Assembly (NCBI RefSeq): GCF_021018805.1
Contig: NC_086247.1
Location: 94,223,338-94,287,337, forward strand
Source: Prinia subflava
Taxonomy: Eukaryota > Chordata > Aves > Passeriformes > Cisticolidae
Reading direction: 5' to 3'
Length of the DNA: 64,000 bases
How positions within the stretch are numbered: the stretch's first letter is position 1; each line of letters starts with the position of its first letter. Of this stretch, positions 11,881-23,400 are shown piece by piece. The position numbers were made by a program, and so were the translations under genes. Below the pieces are notes generated by a model that made no database searches, was not told the DNA's origin, and saw only the letters and a list, made by a program, of their open reading frames with translations.

Positions 11881-14800
11881 TGGAATAACCACATCAACCA
11901 CCACAGCTGAGGAGTCCTGAGGTCACTGCTGGGATAGAGAAGTAAAATGGATATGACTTAAGCTTTAGTTACTTATTTTCCCTCAATTCCTACTTTGATG
12001 AACGTATGCTTGGTGTAGTTCTCTCCTCATCTTTGTTCCCTGCCATTCCTGCCTCAGCCTTCTCCCGGCCACATACCTGATCCTACTGGCTTGAACATCT
12101 TAAACACCTTACTGTTTCTTACTCCTCACAAGATGTTGCTGGATTTCAGCATATCTTCTGTTTCCTCTTTCAAATGTTAAATTCAAGGTATAACAAGAAA
12201 CACAAACTACAGGAAATTTTGGTATATTGTGAATCCACATAGAAACTGTTGTTTCTATTTAATAATATGTAATGTCATCTCTAGAATTGTGTAATGTGAT
12301 AATAGAAAAAGCTATCCTATTGTCATGGTGTCTGTCAAAACCAGATTAGTAATCATTTATCTCAAGTCCACTTCCCCAAACTGTGATTATATCTTCAATG
12401 AACAATCAGAAATGGTCTACATCCATTGTGTTCCTTGCATATTAGTACAGAATCAATTTATGTGTTTTTAAAGACTGTATTTTTTATGTCTGAAAAGCTA
12501 GATACTGAGGTTTGATGCATCCCTGCCATTTGAAAGAGGGGATAAACAATGTACTGAACAATTCATGACTAATTTTTTTTTTCACTGTCTGGCAAGAAAC
12601 AGCTTCACATAGCTATGCCCCAGGGACATCAATATTTCTAAAATTAGCAAGGGACAGTCACTAATCCTTTAAGAAAAGTGCTAAAGTTTGACATCTTAAT
12701 TAAGGATTGAGTTTAGAATTGCTGGAAATTACCAGGGCAAAGTTATGGATCTGAATGGATATTCAGAGAGTAATTGAGAACATCCTGGACCTTGAGCTGT
12801 GATCCAGCCTCTGCTAATCTTCCCAGCTGTGTAGGATTCCTGACAGCTTTTTAGCTGGAGGAAACAGAATCTATTTAAATTGAATTAAGATATATTAATT
12901 TATAATGTAGGTTTTTGTAGTTCATCTTCGAACATTAATGGGTGGAGTTGTCTCCTGTACTTAAATTACAGGGGAAATATTTTCTTACTTCTCACTTCTA
13001 CACATGGCTACTGTTAAAAACAGCACTGAGGCAGCTGGCAAAGAGACTTTTTACACCCAGGAGATCTGTGGCCTGCAGACCAAGAGTACCATTTTCATCC
13101 CACTCATAAGCCCAGCTGAAGTCAGAAGAAATAGCTTTCCCAGTTAGCTGCAGAGAGCAAATGAAAGCTGATAATTCAGGGTGTCAACTTGGAAGAGTCA
13201 TCTTCTAGTGGATTAAACTCTAGAAGGATTACTTAGAAAGTTTTGGCAGGCAAAAAAAAAAACCTAGGAAACTGCCTGAACTGTGAGAGTAACTAAAAGT
13301 TTCAAGCATCCATACTGATAGGCCATAGGACTGTGATGCACCAAAAGATAGTATCCTGAGCACAATCAGCACCAGACTTTTCAAGAAAAGGTATGGTACA
13401 CCTTAGCAGAATAATCTGCTCATAGGCTGAAGGTGTATTTCTAAATCTTCTCTGTTGTTTGTGACCTGAAGCACAAGGGTTTATATCCCCTCTAAAAATG
13501 TTTTATCCTACCTGGTGCAACTGTGGAAGCTTTTTATGATTGAGATAAATCTACAGTCTTAGCTTTTTCAATTCATTGTAATTTTGTAGCAAAAAGTTCC
13601 ATAGGCTAATTTTGTACCACGTTAAAATGCATCCTTATACATCCTACATACACAAAGTACATTTGAAACTCAACAGGAAATAAACAGGAAACCCCAAAAT
13701 ACATTCTCTATAAAATGTATATATATTTTTTAATTATGGATGTATCTATACCAAAAAGTGTTTGTCTGTAAAGCTAACCTGTTGGAATTATGTTATGAAA
13801 TCTGGAAGGGGTGAATTAAGTTGCATCAACCAAAGGAACTTTCCCTAGTAGAACTGTGTGCCGAATAATTTGTCTTGCTCATACTTCTTTCTGATGCAGC
13901 TATGCTGGCAAATGGCACAAATTAGTGTCCAATCTCCTTTTCTTACTTAATATGATTTGGTAAAATTAATAATAAAAACTTACAGCAGCAATACTTAAGT
14001 CTTCTTATGTACAGTCTTCTGCAGTAAAACTATGTCTAATTACTGGGCAATTTAGGAGTGCCTTTTTTAATATAACTTTACAAGAGAAATGTATTATTAG
14101 GAGAGAGTGGAGTAGCACATCCACAATTTAATTTTCTGTCTCATTATTTTTTATTTTGTCTTTCAGCATTAGTATGTTCCCTTTGCTTGTGTAACCATAC
14201 TACCAACAATTTTTTTTTAAATAAATTCTCTTTTGATTTTTAAAATATATGTTGCCTGTAGCTCCCAACACTGCCTGTGCTACGGCTCCTAGGACATTAA
14301 CTATGAATCATCCCTTGAGTTAATAACTATTATACATGGAATGAGATCCTGAATGGATATAAGTCAGCAGACAGACAGACATTATATGGCTTTGCATCTC
14401 ATTACAGTTTCTGATGCAGGAATGGTTTGGGATGGGAAGAAACATTAATGTTGCTAGAATGCAATTCTATGACTACTTTGGGCGATATGATAACATTATA
14501 GCTAATAGTTGTTTTTGTGGTGACTTAGTAGGGAATCCAGAGTCCCAAGTCAAAATGTTGGAGGCACATAATCTGAAGACACTTTGGTCTTACTATGAAG
14601 TACACCTTGCATCAAATCTTCATCAAACTTGTTTGACTGTTCTGAACTGATATTCTTCAGCCGAAACTCACTTAAATTCACAGGATCTTTTGCTACTGAT
14701 TATGTGCCATTTGCATTTCATGTTTCTTTAGGGTGAAAATAAATTGGACTGCTTCCATGTCCAGCAGTCTTAAAAAGGATTTACAAATAGTGGCCTAAAT

Positions 14801-17800
14801 ACTGCAAGTGAATTTTCATTTTTGTTTCAGTAAGAGTAGATTCAGTCAGGAAATATTTACTCAACCAGCAAAGTGCAACTGACTCTTAGGTAGAATTTGT
14901 CAGCTTTTAAACAGTATACACCTACGCCCACACAAGAATTTATGGCAGGAAATGAATGTAGCCAATTGTACCTGTCACAAAATGCAGGTGAAGAACATAA
15001 TTGCTGAAACAAGATTTTTGCAAAGTTTAACGTTTTTGCAAGTGTGGAAAAACCTTTTCCTTCCTAAACAGGTCAAAAACTAATTTTATATGTCATACAG
15101 AACTTCTCATGATCACATAATCTTTGATTCATTTAAAAGCCAGAAGCTGAGGTGCCAATATCCCTGCTGTTGTCTGTGTTTCACGAGACATTGTTTAGCG
15201 TAACAGTATAAAAACTGGTTGTCTTTTATTCCTGAGAGATTGCTATCTTCACTCTCCAAAACCACAGTCTATATTTAAAAAAAAAGTCTCTTCTTCAACA
15301 ACAATCTTTGCAAATAGGGCTACATAAGTAAGGTTATAAGTACACACAAATATTTTGTGAATGTTTGTAAAGACACAGACACACATATATATATGAAAAT
15401 AGAAGAAAATGTTTTATTTTATATCCCAATGAATTTTCACCGACTAAAACAATAGAAATTATCAACAGACATAAAACTTTAGCCTGTGTAAATTAAATGG
15501 TTCTGCTGCATTAACTTCATAAAACCATAATCCTCTCCTCCATAAACTATTACATGCACTGCAACATATCTGATTTATGGGGTGTAGAATCGATGGGAAA
15601 AAATTAATGCTTGAAAAACATATTAGAGACATTATTGAACAGATTTTAATTGAGATTTGATTTCAATGCCCCTTATCCACATGATTAATGGGTCCTACCC
15701 CTTGACTCCAGCAGGCAGAAAAGAGAGTCTTTAATATGACAATTAAGTATCTGTCTTTAGGTTTTATGTAGCTCTCTCCTCAGATCACTTCATCAGTACA
15801 GTGTGGCTTTTGTGCAGATTAAATTGAGACTCAATTTTCTCTATTTTCCAGCACTTACTTATGTTTTATGACAAGCACTAAATCAATTTTATGCTATTAT
15901 TGATTTTTTCTTAAATGGACACAAACCATTTCGCCTTTTGCCCTTCTTTTCTACTTTCCTTCTATTTCCTTTTTTCACTGTATGTTTGATATACAGCCAG
16001 CTGAAGAAATTTCAAACATTTCCTGAGATTTCTACAGGTCATGCCAATTCATGCACTTTTTACAACATCAGAATTGACAAAGTTAACCTGAAATTCTATC
16101 AAAACTGATGAACTTGTATATTCATCTAATGCATCAAAATTTACAGGTTGGGGCTCTTCCTCCACCTTATCCTTAAAAAAAAAAAAAGAAAGAAAGAAAG
16201 GAAGACAGTGTTCAAGGTTAGAGCCTCCTGTTTTTCAATTAAAAAACAAACCAAGACAAAACAAACCACAACAGACAATCTTTCAAAGAACTTCTGAAAT
16301 ATTTGAACTGCAGCTTCAGCTATAATTTTTGAAACACTCTGGAAATCTAATTAATACATCGATGTAGAGAGAACCTATTTCATGGCTTGCAGGGGAAAAG
16401 GGCATTATCTGCAAGGTGCAATAACTCCTCTGAGATGTGGCAACAGCTAGTGGTACACCACACAATTAAGAAGGTCTTGGTCCTTTTTAAGGTTCTATCA
16501 TGTCTGACCTATGGCAAAAATTAACAACTGCCTTGGGCAATAAAAGTTGCACAATTTGTAATCAGATAGCTTACTTTTTTGGCAGAGAATTATACATTAA
16601 GAAGAATCAAAGAGAGAAAGAAGAAATGTAATTCAGCTAACAAAATAGGCTAGGCTTGTGGTTTTCTGGCTGTTTAGGGTCATGGAGGAGGATATAAAGG
16701 ATTTTCTTCTTTCTTTGTTTGAAGTCTGCCATACCTGAGCTCACATGATAAAACTGATCTCTAAAACAAGTACAGTAGCTTCATTTTGCTGAAAAAATAA
16801 TAAATCCTTTCACTGTGTTAGGTATTTACCTAATAACATTTTACTTGCAAACCCTCAAAATTTTTAAAAATGTGTTTATAGATTTTTTTTTCCTTCTAAA
16901 TAACACAAGCTTACCTAATGAATTAAAAAATTATGCTACCTGAAGGATGTCTGTCATGACAACTTTGCTTAGCTGATGCTTTCTTCAGCTTGAGGGGAAA
17001 TCTTTACTGCCACGAATGACAAATTTTGGGCCAAATGGCAATGATTTAGTTCTTTCTAAGTGTGGTTCTACAGTCTGTGCCCACTTGTGTTTACAGCTAA
17101 CGTATGTACACACCGTATGTGTAAGGTGAATGGAGATGTTTCCTTATAGACTTTCAATACCTCTCCTAGAGAAAAATAAAAAGGGCAAAATAATCAAGGA
17201 AAAAAATCACAACAAAATAAAGCTCAATCTGATTAAAAAAAAATCTTAGATCTCACAATATTAGAGATGCTGAGATGAAGTTATCTATATGTAATGGAAA
17301 TCAGATGGTGAATCAATAAGCAGGAGAAAGTTTGGATCTAACCATTATGCTGTATCTCCTTTAATTTGTAGAATGATGTTACCTTCACACAAGAAACATG
17401 CCAGTAACAATGTCAACTTCCACGATTAACAGGAGACTTGAGGGTTTTTTCCTTTATTTCTTGGCTTTCTCTTTGCATTGAGATATGAAGAACAATGTCA
17501 CAAATCAACTTGCACACTGCCTTTCTCCTTCATGTAAAAAGAAAGCTTTCCTTGCAAGTGCCAGATGCATGCGTTGTTGTGAATTCTGCATTCCTGTAGC
17601 AAAGAGCAGAGGTGCCCTGAAGTCTCTGCTTCTAGCTGGAATTCAGTCACACTGCTCACACATCAGTGATTCCTCAGCTGTAGACTAATACAGAAAGAAG
17701 ACGCACCATTTCAATCCTTTGGAGAAACAGCTGGTTTGCATCTTAGACTAAAGGCTCCTTATTAATTTGCTCCACTTGTTTCTGCGTTGGTTTTGACATT

Positions 17801-18317
17801 TTTTGTTTTTACCATCAATGCTGTTAATATTGACATTGTTACTGCTACTGTTACTATAATAATACTAATCACCAGATTTTGTGTACATGAGTATCATATA
17901 CACACCGCAAACCAGGAAAATCCTGTAGTATCTTGTAGTTTCCTTTCATGCACCCAAAAGCTGGTGTGACTTAAGTTTCCTAAACCTTTGCTTATCTTGT
18001 TAGCATGTTTTTCTCCTGTGACTTATTCTTTTCTCCATCAGTCCTATTTATCCATTTTTTCCCTTTTAGAACTGGCTCTTTAAAAAGTAAATTATACAGT
18101 TACATCCTTTTAAAAACAGAAGCTTTTTTTCCAAATAGATACAAATAATTTGAGTATACTGTTTAAATGTTTCTTGTTGCTTGCTCTGGCTTCTCCAATC
18201 TATGTAATTTTTATCAACCTTATTTAGTTGTTTTCTGGCCTTGTGTTTTACGTGCCTGTGGTATTCAGTCACATAGATAAGTACCAAAAAGAAACAGGGT
18301 ACTACAGTATAGTTTGT
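11881..18317. other. unique AT-rich sequence, no gene seen
   Basis: No exon, RNA gene or recognised repeat. It contains a short A/GAAA run at about 16,174-16,203. The plus-strand frame at 14,414-14,650 has no recognisable domain and probably arises by chance. Confidence 0.55.
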
Positions 18318-18414
18318 GGGTTACAATATCTTCTCCCTTACACATCTGGAGAAATATTTTTGTCCTGGGTTACAGTATCTTCTCCCTTACACATCTGGAG
18401 AAATATTTTTGTCC
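18318..18414. repeat. tandem duplication, two copies, period 49 bp
   Basis: Copy 1 begins at 18,318 and copy 2 at 18,367. They differ by one A/G change in the first 12 bases and otherwise match to 18,414. Both start GGGTTACA and end in TTTTTGTCC. No third copy is present. Confidence 0.92.
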
Positions 18415-18775
18415 AAGTGCCTTGTACAGCAGATGCAAAATACAACTGAGACACAGTTACTGGTCACTGTATGAAAGAGCAACTGAAAAGAAAAAAATCA
18501 AAATCCTTAGACTATATGAGTTTGGGACAATGTGTGACCTATATGATTTTCAGGTTAAAAAAAGAACAGGTGCTGCAGAATTCCACTTAAATGCTTTCAG
18601 AGTGATAAATCCACAAAAAAAAATCCTGTATACAAGAAGGGCAAATTACCCCAATAGGCTGCTCTGTTGAGAAAAATCAACCTGCTTACAGAAACAAATG
18701 CTCTGTGTATGAAATGTTAGTGCAGATGCGTACATACTCCATGAAAACTAATTTTTCGTGTATGTAAGCAAATGG

Positions 18776-19560
18776 TATCGCGTCCATCAAGTTGAACGGG
18801 ATTTTCGGTTTAGCGCCGGAGACGGCGGGTTTTGTTTGAAGGCTCCAGAGTCCGTAAGGCAGCCCTTGAAGGAGAGCCAGACAATACACGGGAGCACGGA
18901 GCTCGCAGATGACCCCAGCGCGGTGTTATCGGCCGGAGCCTGCAGAGACCCGGAGACCTTTGTGTTTGGCGCCGGCAGCGGAGATTGTCAGCTTTCTGAA
19001 ATGAGCTGCGGGCCTAATCTAGGATCGCACCCATTCAGATCAATAAACAACAACAGAAGGCTGCGCACCGGCCCCGTCCCCAGGCGCGCAGGGGCCTGGG
19101 TTTTCCTGCCCATCCCGGCCTGCAGCGCTGCGCCAGCACGGCCCACAGGAGGCCGCGGGGCTCCGACTTGTGCCCTCCAGCCCGGCTACCTGTTGGAAGC
19201 CAGGGCCGTGCCAGGCTGCCCGGGGAGCCGCACCGCAATTACAATTTCACCTTCACCAGGTGCATACAACACGTCCGGGGTATCTGGGGCCCGGGCTGCC
19301 CGGGCCGGGGCTGTCGCCTGGCAACAGGCGACCCCGCAGGGCCGGGCGGGCGGTGTTGCCTCCTCTCCCTTCAAGGAGCCGGAGGGATTCGGTCGGAAAC
19401 GGGGCTGTAATTCATTCCTCCTCCCGTTAGATCTGCACGGGTAGTAAGCGAAGCCTCTGCAGAGGAGACGGTGTCGAAAGCAAAAAAAGGTTAAAAAAAA
19501 ATCATTAGAGAAAGGATTTAACGAGGTTCATAAAGTACCACAGGGGAAACGACGCTGTGC
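18776..19560. promoter_or_regulatory. CpG island
   Basis: A hand count gives about 55 CpG in the 660 bp from 18,781 to 19,440, at G+C near 60%, while the flanks are AT-rich and nearly free of CpG. This fits an unmethylated promoter or a developmental enhancer island. It contains an RFX-type X-box (19,313) and a forkhead-type ATAAACA (about 19,043-19,049). A 228-codon frame (18,758-19,444) runs through it, but it is Ala/Gly/Pro/Arg-rich without a domain and overlapped by other open frames, as GC-rich DNA tends to be. I therefore do not call a protein. A first exon of a long noncoding RNA is possible but unproven. Confidence 0.7.
19313..19332. promoter_or_regulatory. RFX-type X-box inside a palindrome
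   Basis: GTCGCCTGGCAAC at 19,313-19,325 fits the X-box pattern GTNRCC-N-RGYAAC bound by RFX factors. The next bases AGGCGAC complete a 7-bp inverted repeat with GTCGCCT. The match is by eye only. Confidence 0.45.
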
Positions 19561-20179
19561 CCTGGGGTCCATCACCCCTGTTCCCCTCGCCTCCCCGTCC
19601 CTCTGCAGCGCCTACAGTAAAACACCTTAACTCAGCTCCGGGAGAGAGGAGGGAGGGGAAGGGACCACCTTCAGAGTGCAGCTGGAACTGGAAGCTGTCT
19701 GCCTCAGACGTTAGAAATATGTGGAGAAATTACCTATCATTCCCTGTAGAGACATCCAGCAACCATCCCAACCCAGCTTTTCAGTTCGGTGATAATATGC
19801 TCCTATCAGTTTTAATAGCCCCATGCTGGATTCAGGAGGTATTATGGATTGTACAGCAAGCATATTGTCATTAAATTAAATTTTCAGAACATTCCCCAGC
19901 TCATCACAAATACCACAGAGAGTAATCATAATCGGTTCTCAACACATGTGTAATTGCCTTCAGCTGGCGTTTTTTACAGTTGACATTGTTCAGCAGTGAT
20001 AAGGTGATTGGTGATTTGAATACACAGCTTGTTTCATAGCTGCCGTAATTGAAATATGGTATGTGTGAATGGAAGATTACATTAAGACCTAGGATAATCA
20101 CCTGACATGAGAGTAATTGAGTCTACAATCTGCCACTGAGTCTCTCAGGGAGGGCTGAAATGAAAAGAAGCCATTAGTA
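19561..20179. other. possible conserved noncoding block between CpG patches
   Basis: No gene. The 19,870-20,160 part is rich in plausible factor sites, including TEAD-like ACATTCC, E-boxes CACATGTG and CAGCTG, RUNX-like ACCACAG and several TAAT cores. It has the texture of a conserved enhancer, but conservation cannot be seen from one genome. Confidence 0.35.
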
Positions 20180-20189
20180 GATTATGCCA

Positions 20190-20460
20190 CTGCTGGCTCG
20201 GCTCGGCACAGCTCTGGAGCGCCGGGATGGCATTCCTGGGCGGCGGGACGGGCATCGCCAGCCGGGCCGGACTCGGCTGCGCCCACCCCGGGCCAGGCGG
20301 CACCGCCGGGAGCACCACTCAGCTCTTCCTGGGGGAAGCGGGACAGGGAGGGAGCCTGGCGCCAGAGCAAACACTTCCTCCCAGCTTGGGAAATATTGCC
20401 TCTTTATTGTCCAGGTGGTGGAGACAGGGGTCCGATCCCTCCATCCCATCCCTTCGGGAA
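20190..20460. promoter_or_regulatory. second CpG-dense patch
   Basis: About 20 CpG in the first 180 bp, with high G+C, some 700 bp beyond the main island. The open frames on both strands are compositional. It may be part of the same regulatory region. Confidence 0.55.
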
Positions 20461-23400
20461 GGGCTCTGTGTGTCTATAGAAAAAGTAGAGCATGAGTTCA
20501 TCCTGATGGGTTCAGGTGTAAATTGTCAAACTCTTAACTATTGTTTACCGCTTATGAGGGGACCTAGCATGTGGAATCTAAAGATACAATGAAAAGAGTG
20601 CCTTTATTTTTTAGTAGTTTTCAGGATGTGGTCTGTATGAGATACTCTCTTTAAAAATTAAATTTGGAAGTACACTGAGGTTAATTATACAATGGGTAAT
20701 CAAGAGGAACAGGTGTAGCTAACCTTTAAATATGAATTTAATAAGGTGCCTGCAAATCCAAAACAAATATTTACTCCGGGTGTCCAGACTTAATGGACAA
20801 AAGCATAATTGCTTTTTAAGGGGAATATTTGGTTAGTCACTGAGGATTATTTTGTGATGGAATAGTCTCCCTTTATTTATTTCTTCTTTTGTAAGGTGGT
20901 ATGTTTTGTTGGATTTTTGTTGCTCTTTTTGGTTTTTTCCCTTTTTTTCCAAATTTACTGTACATACAGCTCACAAACCCTGAACAAAGAAGAATTACAA
21001 ACCCAGCTGAGATAAATATGTCAGAATTACTGTTAAGAGGCTGATGCCCAGTGTTTAATGGCTGGAAAAGATGATCAAGCATTTATGCAGCTACCCCTTC
21101 AAAAATTATCATTGAGCCAATGATAATCCAGTTATAATAATGAGCACTGAGTCAATTAAGCTTAGCATGCAGAGAAACTACTTTTATTATTAAATAACTC
21201 GTTCTCTTCATCTTTAAAAAATAACATTGGAATTATGAAACCACCTATTTTACTGATAAGCCATAACATTCAGGTTAGAAGCCTGTATAAAAAGCTACCT
21301 CTAGCATAGCATGACTAACTTGAAGAGTATAATTCCATCAGAATCTGAGATTCTCCTTGGAGATGTTATGAATCCCCGTTCTCTCATAGTTTTACAGTGT
21401 GTGGTAATTTTCAGAATCCAAAATCCAGCTGTATTATCTTGGAAATTGCTATAGGACACAGAGTGCAGCACACTGTTTTCCACACACAACTGATACTTAG
21501 CTAACAGTCGCCTGGACAATTTCAGTTCTTTCCTTACAACCTCTTCAAAATAGGTTTTGTATCTAGCAGAAGTATCTTGCACATTTTTTTCAACTATTGC
21601 TGATGTCTGAACTCTGTCTAGCACTTGTTAGAACAAACCTAAAAATGAAATGGTAAAAGAATAGTGATTAGGATTGTTTATATTTGGATTCCACTTGCAA
21701 TAACATTAGGCAGAAGGAAATTTTTAAACAATTAGGGTCTATATAATCCAATGCAATCTCACTAAAAGCAGAAGGATACAAGACTGGATATAGCTGCAGT
21801 AGTGATGTACAAATGAACAAATTGCTAAATAGTGCAGTACCTTCCTCATCACGCTGTTCACAGCATGCACCCAAGGTTGCTGCTTTGAAGGCTACGGCTG
21901 TCCCAGTGAGCCCACACCTTGGCAGAGTCAAAGACTCTTTGATTTGCAAAAAAGTGAGTAACAGATTAAAGTTTGGATCCCAAGCTCTTTCTCTAGGCTT
22001 GCAGTTGAAAAGTCCCCAGCTGTAGGGAAAACATAACTAATTTTATCTGGAAGATAAAATAGCAATAATAGCAATAAATGTGGAATGGTTAATATATTTT
22101 CAATCACTTAAAAAACCCCCTATTTAAAGTTTTAAGGAAAATTATTAGAAGCCTTATTCTCATTTATGCAAAAATGCTTTCTCTTTGAAAATCCATTTAT
22201 CTTGACTTGAACAATGATGGTGAAGTCATCTGGATTTACCAGAAGATCAGAATATGAAAAATAATTCTCCAAGCAATCAACTCTGAGAAGCGCTTAAAAG
22301 GATCACCCAGTTATGCTGCGAGTAATCTGCCTGGTTCTTTTGGGACATGAAATCCGTCCTTTGCTTCATTAAACTTGGTGGAGAGGTTTTTTTTCCAGAT
22401 CAAGAGATACACAATATTCATGAGTAGGATAAACTGTAACTTCAGAAGGTTCTGAAACTTGGTACTATTGAGGAGCAGTAACCATCATGAGCACAAGAGA
22501 ACCTTTCAAACCTCTGGAGAGTTTGCATGAGGATCTGTTATGGGGGTTAAAAACAATGAAATGGTTGTACAATGAAAATTTTTTGGAGAATGTTGGCAGT
22601 TGCAAACATGGAGAGAGGAAGCTGTTTTGTTTGAGGGATAGAGAAAAGAAGATCTTCATTCATTTCAGTGTTACAGGTTAAAAAAATCCTGCGTGAAAAG
22701 AGTATCTGAAGATAATTCTGAACATCAGAGCCTGAAAGGACCCTTTTATCTCATTACTTTCCCCAGAGGGACCACAAATTATCCTTTCCAGTAACATCCC
22801 AGCAGCTGATTATTTCACTTGCTTATTTCTTTGGAGGGTCAAAGAAACAGCCTCTATTTTTTATCTAGTATCTCTTATGGTATGGACAATTCAGATGTTT
22901 TTTATTTTTCCTTTTTGAGAAGTGTCTACTTTATTGCACTAGTCAGGCAATTACAACTCTTTGGTGTAATGTTGCCAATGGGCTTGTCTACTAAGCCCTT
23001 TAAGAAAAATATCCCAATCACAAGATTATCCCTACACAGTTATACACCTCTCCATATTACATATGTTTTAAGAACTATGGTTTCAAGCCAGAAGAAAAAG
23101 TCCATCTTGCCTTGAGCTATGCTAAACTTTCCTCTGTTAAAAGTTTCTCTAACATATATTGAAAAATTTAAGACAAGTCCCTGCAACTTTGCAAGTAGGG
23201 CAGACAGTCATGGCTTTGGTTTGTTTGACTATAAATTGCTGAAACAATGCAACTTAAAAAACAATACAGTAGTACTGTATGACACTGTCAATATCATTTA
23301 TAGCACAATTTTACACAAAGGCAGGAGAATCATAAAAAAAAGGAGTAAGTCCTATCAGGTGCCCTAAAATACCTTATGTCATAAATAAGTCAGATTTCTT

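Noticed and set aside
18758..19444. 228-codon plus-strand frame
   Set aside because: Lies in a CpG island, where stop codons are rare; other frames are open too, composition is low-complexity and there is no domain.
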